The notes under the pieces are model-generated. The model saw only the letters and a list, made by a program, of their open reading frames with translations, was not told the origin of the DNA and ran no database searches. Position numbers and translations under genes: made by a program. Source: Protula sp. h YS-2021 (taxonomy: Eukaryota; Annelida; Polychaeta; Sabellida; Serpulidae). From it: a DNA stretch of 64,000 nucleotides. The DNA is taken from positions 108,926,287-108,990,286 of the forward strand of contig OX457024.1 of NCBI GenBank assembly GCA_949752745.1, written 5' to 3'. This document shows, piece by piece, positions 12,050 to 21,900 of the stretch (its first letter is position 1; every line of letters starts with the position of its first letter).

Positions 12050-12510
12050 GCACAAACGAGTAGAATACGCTTCTGAGTTCACGCGAGCACACGCGGTGTA
12101 TTGGGGACATATGTGCAATTATCCAGCGGAAACGAGTAGAATACGTTTCTGAGTTCACGCGAGCACGCGCTGTGTATTGGGGACATATGTGCGATTATCC
12201 CGCGGAAACGAATAGAATACGTTTCTGAGTTCACGCGAGCACGCGCGGTGTATTGGGGACATATGTGCGATTATCCCGCGGAAACGAATAGAATACGTTT
12301 CTGAGTTCACGCGAGCACACGCGGTGTATTGGGGACATATGTGCGATTATCCCGCGGAAACGAGTAGAATACGTTTTTGAGTTCACGCGAGCACAGGCTG
12401 TGTACTGGGGACATATATGTGCAATTATCCAGCGGAAACGAGTAGAATACGTTTCTTAGTTCAAGCGAGCACACGCAGCGTATTGGGGACATATGTGCAA
12501 TTATCGAGAC
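12050..12510. repeat. minisatellite, about 77-bp unit
   Basis: Six copies of a unit carrying GAATACGTTTCTGAGTTCAC, GCGAGCACACGCGGTGTATT and GGGGACATATGTGC. The copies are about 90 percent alike by eye. Confidence 0.93.
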
Positions 12511-12639
12511 AACGTGCAATAAGTTGATACTATGCATTTATCCGCGTACATAATGACACTTCAGTGAGTTACAAGGTCATTGGTGTGACGCGTTAATACA
12601 GGGTTATTCACTTTTTCAGCTTTTGTACCATATCCACAG

Positions 12640-13240
12640 GGCTTCTTTTCTAAAGTGACTGCTCAAAAGCTTTTTATGCGGGGGTGGGGGGGGGGCGGTG
12701 GGTTCAGCTTTTATAAGCGCTGGGTGGGTCGGGTGTGTGTGGAGGGGGAGGGGGGTGTCAGCTTTTGTACAAATACAGGCTTGTTATCTAACATAACTGC
12801 TCAATAGCTTAGTCTTTTTTTATGGAGGGCGGGGATGGGGGAGGGGGGGGGGGTTTGAGAGGAGGGGGGGGGGTTGGGAGGGGGGTTGTTGGTCGTTCTT
12901 ATAACACAATACTGCTATAATAAATTTACATTTAAAAAAAAAGACCGTTATTCAAGAAGAAAACAACAAAAATGACAGCCGAATGTGGTCAGTTGCATGA
13001 TTTATTTACGAAAGAAAGTGTAATGCTAAACCGATATCCTGATACATTTTGTATGTGAAAGAATTTTCAAATGGTGTGCAATCATCCCGTTTATATAATA
13101 AAACGCTGTGCGAGTAACCATTTTCATTACTATGAATAAACAGCGCAGCTTATTAAATATATAAAATATGAACGAGGCGAAATGTTTATTTTTGTTTTTG
13201 TTGCTCGGATACCCGCACCCATTTTCAATAATGTGACCTG
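12640..13240. other. G-rich and AT-rich intergenic DNA
   Basis: Two diverged copies of a CTTTTGTACxxAT...CAGG...TAACTGCTCAA segment with G-runs (12600-12900), then AT-rich DNA. No gene is seen. Confidence 0.5.
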
Positions 13241-13600
13241 AACACGCGCTCAGTCACGCTCACACTCAAACTCACACTCACGCTCAAACTCACCCTCAAA
13301 CTCGCGCTCACACTCAAACTCACACTCCCGCTCACTCGGAAACTCGCGCCCAAACTCTTGCTTAAACTCCCGCTTAAACTCTCGCTCAAACTAACGCTCA
13401 GACTCACTCTCAAGCTCACTTTCACCCTGAAACTCGCGCTCAAACTCGCGTTCAGATTCACGCTCAAACTCATTTTCACCTCAAATTCACGCTTAGACTT
13501 ACGCTCAAACACACTCAGGCTCACGCTCAAGCTAACGCTCAAACTCAGGCTCACTCAAACACGCGCTCAGATTCACGCTCAAACTCACGTGCAGACTTGA
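13240..13600. repeat. minisatellite, 6/12-bp CTCAAACTCACG-type unit
   Basis: A continuous array of CTCACGCTCAAA-like units. The Ser/Leu/Val ORF on the - strand and the Lys/Leu ORF on the + strand are by-products. Confidence 0.92.
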
Positions 13601-13977
13601 AATTTGAGCGACTTGATTATTCATGAGTAAAAAAAACCCTCTCGAAGCTTACTTGGGCATTTGGCCAGAGTAATTCCTGGGGTATCCTCTAACAACTACA
13701 TTATAGCGGTCTGTCCAACCCCCCCCCCCCCAACCGCCCCCCCCCCCCACAAAAAAGACTGAAGTCGACAATGATTAAATTAAATAATAAATAACTGAAT
13801 GAAATAAAGTAAAACTAGACCCTTTTCACCAGTGAGTAGCGAAAATTACACTTGGGTCCACAAAAATGCGATTCTGAACACTTAAAAATTCAGAATTCTT
13901 TAAAATCTGTGTTGCAAGTCATGCCGAATTGCCAGTTGCATAAAAATGTACACAACACAGCTTTTGACATGTGATAT

Positions 13978-14840
13978 CCCAGTAAACATTCTGACGTCTA
14001 GAAAACGTCGATTTGAGGTTGCGCCAGTGACTGGACCAGATCGCATCATTGAATCTGGTTGTAATTTGTTTGGTTTTGGTTTTAGTTTTGATCAACGTCT
14101 TTAGGCGTTAGATAAGCATCGATGTATAGATGTTGATTGTGCTCGCAAAATTCTCAGGTTGGGAAGCACTTTGTGTGATATTTTTACTATGCGTGCCCCC
14201 CCCCCCAAAAAAAATGCGTACAAGGGGGGGGGGGGGTATAATTTTGAGACCAGACGCGGTCCTTACGGAGTCCCAATTTCGTTAAGGAAGGGGGGGATTT
14301 TGATTCAGTGCATCGCTTTTCCCACACAAGGGTGGGAAGGGAGGTCGTGGGACATTTCAGAATTTCACTCCGCGTTTGATTAAAAAAGAGGGTGTTATTT
14401 GAAAATTAGCACTTCACATTTAGTGGACGCATGGTAACCAGGTGGTGCGTGAGTGCTCCCGGTAATAGACACGCATGGTAACCAGTTAGTGCGTGAGTGT
14501 CCCCCCCCCCATCATAAACACGCATGGTAACCAGTTTGTATGTGAGTTTGTCATGGAAACACATACTAACCAGTTGGTGCGTGAGTGCCCCCCCCCCCCC
14601 ATCGTACACACACATGGCAACCAGGCATGAGTGTCTCCCCCCCCCCCCGTATTATAGACTCGCATGGTAACTAGTCGGTACGTGATTGCACCCTGTCATG
14701 GAAACACATGGTAAAAAGGTGGTGCGTGAGTGCACACCCCCCCTCTCCCCTGCCAAAAAAATCACTTTTACAGCATTACATATGGTCGTAATTTGGTTGT
14801 AATCACATGTGCAACCACAGACCAACAACTGCTCAACGTC
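13978..14840. repeat. dispersed repeat, copy 1
   Basis: The segment starts with CCCAGTAAACATTCTGACGTC. It contains a block with CCAGACGCGGT and AATTTCACTCCGCGTTTGAT, then a tandem array of CGCATGGTAACCAG...GTGCGTGAGTG units (14420-14740) broken by C-runs. Related blocks recur near 46640-47533 and 53080-53230. It is probably a degraded non-autonomous transposon. Confidence 0.6.
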
Positions 14841-15383
14841 TTTAACCTCCGTTGAACATACGTTTGATAAAAATGCTGTTTGGACATGTCATTTATTTTC
14901 GTTACCGAAAACCCAGCTTTCTCCGACGCTCAATTAACGACGCTCTGAAGCAAACATTGCTTATATTTCGGAAAATAGACGATTTATGTGGACGTCGAAA
15001 AATAGACGCAGCAAAAAATGTCCGCACAGAAAAAAAAAGTTGTAAGAAATAGGAAACTCATAGGAAATTTAAGCCTAATACTGGTAATAACTGGTCGCTT
15101 TGAAAATTAACAAAAATTAGGACATAAACTATGGGGTATTCAGAATTGCAGTTTTTACCCTCCTACTTTTGAAATATATTCATGAAGGTTGATATCATGC
15201 ATATCTTGTGTTATCCGATGAACCAAATAGAACCTTTGACGGAGAGATGAAAAATTTTCCTTTTAATTGTCACTGTCTAGACGGGGATATGATTAATGTT
15301 TTTGCTACTTCTATGTGTCTCTCTCCCGACGTCTAAATAAGCCGCTAGGTAGATGTTGTGAAGTTGATTAGCGGGGCCACAGA
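14841..15383. other. intergenic, no gene recognised
   Basis: AT-rich host DNA up to the Polinton target site. No feature is supported. Confidence 0.5.
15378..15383. other. Polinton target-site duplication, left copy (CACAGA)
   Basis: CACAGA directly precedes the element's first bases AGTAGG, and the same six bases follow its last bases CCTACT at 36064-36069. A 6-bp duplication is characteristic of Polinton/Maverick integrase. Confidence 0.95.
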
Positions 15384-15396
15384 AGTAGGATATAAA

Positions 15397-15540
15397 TGGG
15401 CGAGCTGGCACACTTTTGTGCCAGCTTGCCCATGGGCGAGCTGGCACACTTTTGTGCCAGCTTGCCCATGGGCAAGCTGGCACACTTTTGTGCCAGCTCG
15501 CCCATGGGCAAGCTGGCACAAAAGTGTGCCAGCTCGCCCA
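15397..15540. repeat. terminal palindromic sub-repeats (4 x 36 bp), left
   Basis: Four head-to-tail units beginning TGGGCGAGCTGGCACAC. Each is an imperfect palindrome able to fold into a hairpin (GGGCGAGCTGGCACA pairing with TGTGCCAGCTTGCCC). They sit 13 bp from the terminus, where protein-primed replication would start. Confidence 0.93.
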
Positions 15541-15826
15541 TTTATGAAAGTGTGCCAGCTCTCTCATGAGAGTTCTGCCCCAGTTTGATAAGAGAGTGTA
15601 GTGGAGACAGTGTAGGGGAGAGTTGACGATGACGAAAGAAGAACGTCATTTGATGCAAGGATAGCGAGAGCGATAGCGATAGTGAGTGAAAGTATGTTTC
15701 CGGTGAAAGGTCTACGTGTCGAAAGGGTGTGTGGAGAGAGAGTTTTTTTTTTTTTAAAGCATTTCCCATTCTCATACATACACCAAACACGGTTTGCTTA
15801 TTTCTTAATAGTTATAGATAAGTTAT

Positions 15827-16021
15827 ATGTTTGTGGTTTATTTTAGTTTTGGTACGGTGAGGACCTTGTGTGATGCTTCTTTAGCCGGCGATGTCTCTTT
15901 TCTTACCAAAGCGGTGAAATTGGGTGTTGATACTGAAAATCCCTTTACGTCTCGTAGAGGAACGCCTGTTAATCCACATATACTTCTTCCCATAAATCCG
16001 CATCCTTCTTTGAAAAAATGA
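15827..16021 (+). pseudogene. ankyrin-repeat-like fragment in the TIR (64 codons)
   Basis: After a possible acceptor (TTTATTTTAG) the frame reads LCDASLAGDVSFLTKAVKLG, then VD and RRGTPVN. This spacing of A, GD, L, A, G and G-TP is that of one ankyrin repeat. It is present in both TIRs (inverse copy at 35463-35657). There is no sign of a complete gene. It may be a captured host exon, or a chance resemblance. Confidence 0.35.
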
Positions 16022-16269
16022 TAAGCCACCAGGCGTTCCTGTGTAAAGAACTCGTTTTTATATTTTTTTTTGACACGTCCGCTCTCTGGAAAGCTCTGCA
16101 GGCAAATGCAGGCGGAGATGACGAAATGTGTGAAACGTCAGACCACCCCCCCACCCCCCCCACCCCTCCCCAATCGCGTTTTCGCCGTTGGCGTCTCGAG
16201 TGAAAGAGGCTGCTTACGGGACACACTGGGGGAAGAGTATATACACAGCAGCAACACTTGCTTGACGTT

Positions 16270-18640
16270 TGGCGTTTTCGCCGTTAGCGTCTCGAGTGAA
16301 AGAAGCTGCTTACGGGACACACTGGACCACGGTCTATTGAAACGTCAGACCACCCCCCCCCACCCCTCCCCAAAAAGCCGAGACGTCTCGAGTGAAAGGG
16401 TGTGTGTGCGCCGAGACGGTTGCCGCATTGCAAAGCATGTCAGACCACCCCCCCAACCCCTCCCCAAAAAGCCGAGACGTCTCGAGTGAAAGGGTGTGTG
16501 TGCGCCGAGACGGTTGCCGCATTGCCAAGCACGTTAGACCACCCCCCCACCCCCCCACCCCTCCCCAAAAAGCCGAGACGTCTCGAGTGAAAGGGTGTGT
16601 GTGCGCCGAGACGGTTGCCGCATTGCAAAGCATGTCAGACCACCCCCCCCACCCCTCCCCAAAAAGCCGAGACGTCTCGAGTGAAAGGGTGTGTGTGCGC
16701 CGAGACGGTTGCCGCATTGCAAAGCATGTCAGACCACCCCCCCAACCCCTCCCCAAAAAGCCGAGACGTCTCGAGTGAAAGGGTGTGTGTGCGCCGAGAC
16801 GGTTGCCGCATTGCCAAGCACGTTAGACCACCCCCCCACCCCCCCACCCCTCCCCAAAAAGCCGAGACGTCTCGAGTGAAAGGGTGTGTGTGCGCCGAGA
16901 CGGGGTGGGGGGGGGATGTGGTGTGTGGAGAGAGAGACAGAGAGTTTTTTTTTTTTTTTTTTTGAAAGAAGGCGTGAGTGTCTCGAGTGAAAGGGTGTGT
17001 GCCGTGCCGAGACGGGGTGTGGGGTGTGTGGGGTGTGGAGAGACAGAGAGTTTTTTTGGAAGAAGGTGTGAGTGTCTCGAGTGAACGAGGGTGTGTACGC
17101 CGAGACGGGTGCCGCATTGTTGCATGCATTGCAAAGCACGTCCGTTGAAACGTCAGACCACCCCCCCACCCCTCCCCAAGCGAGAGACGAGAGAGTGTGA
17201 CGAAAGAAAACGTCATATGATGCAAGGATGCTGCTGCATGGATTACGATTGCGAGGGATTGCGAGCGAAAAGTGTGTTTCCGGTGGAAGGATTGGGAAAG
17301 GTTGTAGAATGGTGCAATGGTAGAATGGTATGGGGGGGGGGGGGGCTTGTGAAAAAAAAAAAAAAAAGCCGAGACGTCTCGAGTGAAAGGGGGTGTGCCG
17401 TGCCGAGACGGTGTGGAGATAGAGTTTTAAAGCATTTCCCATTCTCATGCATACTTTTCCAAACAGAGTTGTTCTCGAGTGAAGGAGGGTGTGTGTGCCG
17501 AGACGGGGTGGGGTGAAAGGGTGTGTGTGGAGAGAGACAGAGAGAGACAGAGAGAGACAGAGAGAAGAAGGTGTGTCTCGAGTGAAAGGGTGTGTGCCGT
17601 GCCGAGACGGTGTGGAGATAGAGTTTTAAAGCATTTCCCATTCTCATGCATACTTTTCCAAACAGAGTTGTTCTCGAGTGAAGGAGGGTGTGTGTGCCGA
17701 GACGGGGTGTGGGGTGTGTGGGGTGTGGAGAGACAGAGACAGAGAGTTTTTTTTTTTTTTTGGAAAGAAGGCGTGAGTGTCTCGAGTGAACGAGGGTGTG
17801 TACGCCGAGACGGGTGCCGCATTGTTGAAACGTCAGACCACCCCCCACCCCTCCCCAAAAAAAAAAAAAAAAAAAAAAAAAGCTGAGACGTCTCGAGTGA
17901 AAGGGGGTGTGTGTGCCGAGACGGTTGCCGCATTGCAAAGCATGTCAGACCACCCCCCCCCCCACCCCTCCCCAAGAATCTCCGAGACGTCTCGAGTGAA
18001 AGGGTGTGTGTGCGCCGAGACGGGTGCCGCATTGTTGAAACGTCAGACCACCCCCCCACCCCTCCCCCAAGAATCTCCGAGACGTCTCGAGTGAAAGGGG
18101 GTGTGTGCGCCGAGACGGGTGCCGCATTGCAAAGCACGTCAGACCACCCCCCCACCCCCCCCCACCCCTCCCCAAAAAGCCGAGACGTCTCGAGTGAAAG
18201 AGGCTGCTTACGGGACACACTGGGGGAAGAGTATATACACAGCAGCAACACTTGCTTGACGTTTGGCGTTTTCGCCGTTGGCGTCTCGAGTGAAAGAGGC
18301 TGCTCACGGGACACACTGGGGGAAGAGTATGTACACAGCAGCATTATTGCTTGACGTTTGGCGTTTTCGCCGTTGGCGTCTCGAGTGAAAGAGGCTGCTT
18401 ACGGGACACACTGGGGGAAGAGTATGTACACAGCAGCATTATTGCTTGACGTTTGGCGTTTTCGCCGTTGGCGTCTCGAGTGAAAGAGGCTGCTTACGGG
18501 ACACACTGGGGGAAGAGTATGTACACAGCAGCATTATTGCTTGACGTTTGGCGTTTTCGCCGTTGGCGTCTCGAGTGAAAGAGGGGCTGCTTACGGGACA
18601 CACTGGGCCACTGGGAATCGCTACCAGTGCCACTTGCTTC
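16270..18640. repeat. TIR tandem arrays, about 94-bp units
   Basis: Units contain CCGAGACGTCTCGAGTGAAA, GGGTGTGTGTGCGCCGAGAC, GGTTGCCGCATTGCAAAGCA and a C-run. A second unit type near 16190-16330 and 18190-18590 contains GGCTGCTTACGGGACACACT and GGCGTTTTCGCCGTTGGCGT. All keep CTCGAGTGAA. Long ORFs across these units in several frames are repeat artefacts. Confidence 0.93.
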
Positions 18641-18690
18641 ACCGTCTCGTTTCGTTGGCGTCTCGCTTGACTCAGCAGCGGATGGTTGGG

Positions 18691-18697
18691 TATAAAA
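18691..18697 (+). promoter_or_regulatory. TATA box at the inner end of the left TIR
   Basis: TATAAAAG lies 72 bp upstream of the first ATG (18763) and 185 bp upstream of the polymerase ATG (18876). The same box occurs in inverse orientation in the right TIR. Confidence 0.8.
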
Positions 18698-18762
18698 GAG
18701 GGGGGTTGTGTGTGGACCTTATCAGTACAGTGTACAGTGTAGCAGTGTACAGTGTAGCAGTC

Positions 18763-18978
18763 ATGGAGAACAAGACAAGGAGCGCAACAAGCAACGCAGC
18801 GGCGGCAGGCAGGCAGGCAGCAGCGCAGCGCAGCAAGCAACAGCAAGCAACAGCAAGCAACAGCAGCAAGCAAGGATGGCTACGAATTCAGACACATCAG
18901 TGTTTTGTCATGAGTGCAAACGGACATTTCCATTTCTGGACTTGTATGTGGCACATACATGTAAACCAGCAAGGTTGA
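18763..18978 (+). CDS. TIR-borne upstream ORF overlapping the polymerase start
   Basis: The first ATG after the TATA box opens a 71-codon frame whose first about 24 residues (MENKTRSATSNAAAAGRQAA...) equal the N-terminus of the 235-aa protein at the other end of the element. Here it runs out of frame over the polymerase ATG at 18876 and stops at 18978. It may reduce polymerase translation or be removed by splicing. It probably has no function as a protein. Confidence 0.5.
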   Translation: MENKTRSATSNAAAAGRQAAAQRSKQQQATASNSSKQGWLRIQTHQCFVMSANGHFHFWTCMWHIHVNQQG

Positions 18979-21900
18979 AACGTGCTATAGAAGAGCTTGT
19001 TCAGCAAATAGAAGTGAAGAGACAAAAGACGATGGAAGATAGCATTATCAGATCTGATCCGTTCCTCTGCGGTGAATGTGCAAAGATATTTCCATCTATG
19101 GATGCGTTTGACACACATGTATGCAGGATGCTTCCAAAGAGAGTACAAGTAGGGAAAGGGAGAAGAGTGAGTCTTGGTGAAAATGCACAGGAAAGACGGT
19201 TTGAGCCTGAAGATGGATCGGATTTATTACTTGAAATGCGGCAACAAGAGAATCGGATTAAGAGACATTTGTTGGAGACCTTAAACCATGGCATGAAATG
19301 GTACATTGTCGTGCATGCACGCTTCAAGAAACTGACGGCGAATGCTGAAGGTGTGATGGTAGAACAAGTGGATAATGCTTTTATCAGCAGTCGAACACAT
19401 ATAGCTTACAATCCAGAGGATATTGAACAGGACTTGCCAGAAGCCTATAAAGAATTGTTTACCAAGTTTGATGAACATGAGCGACAAGGGTCTGGCTGGG
19501 TGTTGGATAACATCCTGTATATTGAAGTGCATACAGCTACATCAGCACCTCTGGAAGCGAGCAGTTATATCAAACTGCCAAAGAGAGTGAAGAGTACAAA
19601 GGCTGTGTTAAACATCAAGAATGAAGACAACAAGTGTTTCTTATGGTCCGTATTGGCGCACCTTCACCCTTCAGATAGAAACCCACAACGTGTGAATCAT
19701 TACAAAGCATTTGAGAACGAATTGAAGGTGGAAGGTATGACATTTCCGACACCGATTAAGGACATTCCAAAGTTTGAAAAGGAGAATGATGTGTCCATCA
19801 ACGTGTTTGGATATGAACAGGACGTCGTTGTTCCGATACAACTGAGTCGAAACACCAGCAGCGCTACTAGCAGCGTGAGAGAAATCAACTTACTTATGAT
19901 TAGCAATGACAAGACAAGGCATTATTGTCTCATCAAGAATTTCAGTAAACTGATGGCTTATCGATCAAAACATCATGGAACCACATTTTATTGTTTCAAC
20001 TGCCTTCACGGGTTTACACGACAAGATCTGTTAGACAAGCATCGCGAAGTGTGTGGCAAGCATGGAGCGCAACGTTTATCATTCCCCAAGGAACCCTTTA
20101 TCAAGTTTAAGAATGTAGCCAAACAACAGCGAGTCCCTTTTGTGATTTATGCCGACTTTGAATGTTTCACGAAAAAGCATGAAGAAGTGAGGTACCAGCA
20201 TCACCGTCCAAACAGCTTTGCCTATGTGGTTGTGAGTCAGTATGAGACACGTGCTCCAGTCCTGTATCGAGGAGACAATGCTGTGAAAGTCTTTTTAGAC
20301 CATATGGTGACTGAGCGTGATCGTATTGTGCACGGTTTACAACAGCCAAAGGAGATGGTGATGACTCGCGCAGACAAAGAGGATTTCAGGACTGCAGTCG
20401 ACTGCTACATTTGTCATGAGCCTCTAGGAGCAGATCGTGTGAGAGATCATGATCATATCAATGGTAAATACCGTGGAGCTGCACATAGTGAATGCAATTT
20501 ACAATTTCGATTTCGAAAGGATCAACAGGGGGATAAAGATTCGTTTATCATCCCTGTCTTTTTCCACAATTTGCGAGGCTATGACAGTCATTTGATCATG
20601 GAGGAAATTGGAAAGTTCAAAGATGAAACGCTTACGGTCATTCCCAACACCATCGAGAAATATATTGCATTCACCATGAGCAATCTGAAATTTACGGATA
20701 GCTTTCAGTTCATGAGTACTTCTCTACAGAAGTTAGTCTCCAACCTGGCGGCAGAAGGGAAAGAGAACTTTTATCACATGACCTCTCACATTCACGAGAG
20801 TGACCAGCAAGAGTTACTGTTGAGAAAGGGAGTGTACCCCTACGATTACGTGGATGAGCCATCCAAGTTTGCTGAAACACAACTGCCGTCCAAGGACAAG
20901 TTTTACAGTCAGCTTAGTGAAGAAGGTATTAGTGATGAGGATTATGCACATGCACAGAAGGTGTGGGAGACATTCAGGTGTACCACATTTGGCGAATACC
21001 ATGACCTGTACCTGAAATCGGATGTGTTACTGCTAGCTGACGTTTTTGAAAACTTTCGTCAAGTATGTCTCAACACCTATGAATTGGATCCTGCCCACTA
21101 CTATACAGCGCCGGGACTGTCGTGGGATGCGATGTTAAAAGCGACAAAGGTGAAGTTGGAATTGATCAATGACATTGACATGTACCAAATGGTTGAACAA
21201 GGCTTACGTGGAGGAATATCTGTCATCACACACAAGTATGCGAAAGCAAATAACCCCTACGTAGCAGAGTATGATCCCACGAAACCGACCCATTACCTGA
21301 TGTACCTGGATGCGAACAACCTGTACGGCTGGGCCATGTCACAAAGCATGCCGGAAAGTGGATTCATGTGGGTGAACGAGCCAGAATCCATTGACTTCAT
21401 GGAAGTGGATGAAGAGGACGAGATTGGCTACATTTTAGAAGTGGATTTGGAATACCCACAGACCATTCATGATCGTCATAATCACTACCCAGTGGCTCCA
21501 GAGCGGAAAAGTGTGAAGGTGGGAGAATTATCAGAGCATAGTCAGAAGCTACGGAAAGATCTCAACATGAAAGACAAACCCAGTGAAAAGCTTATTCCCA
21601 ACTTGTGTGACAAGAAGAAATATGTACTTCATTATAGAAATTTACAGCAATATGTGTCACTGGGATTGAAAGTCACGAAGGTGCATCGTGCCATCATGTT
21701 TGCACAGAGCAAATGGTTAGCGAAATACATCTCGTTGAACACGGAAAAGAGAAAGTTGGCCAAGAATCCGTTTGAGAAAGATTTTTTCAAATTGATGAAC
21801 AACTCTGTGTTTGGCAAAACCATGGAAAATGTGAGAAAACGCATCCATGTGGAACTCGTTCACCAGGAAAAGCGGTTCAAGAAAGTTGTAGCCAAACCGT

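Larger units (their letters stand above)
15384..18834 (+). repeat. left terminal inverted repeat of the Polinton
   Basis: 3451 bp matching 32744-36063 in inverse orientation. It starts AGTAGGATATAAATGGGC and ends inside coding sequence (GCGCAGCGCAGC). It carries four 36-bp terminal palindromic units, an ankyrin-like fragment, about eleven units of about 94 bp with the palindrome CGAGACGTCTCG, and near its inner end units of about 95 bp with GGCGTTTTCGCCGTTGGCGT, a TATA box and an ATG. Length differs from the right copy by homopolymer and unit-number changes. Confidence 0.96.

Noticed and set aside
16070..18354. Many overlapping 60-300 codon ORFs on both strands in the left TIR (and mirror set 33129-35359)
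   Set aside because: They follow the 94-bp tandem units, are open in several frames at once, and have repetitive Pro/Ser/Arg composition without domains.
18708..18875. Extension of PolB upstream to 18708
   Set aside because: Begins at GTG, not ATG, and includes leader sequence right after the TATA box; the ATG at 18876 fits better.
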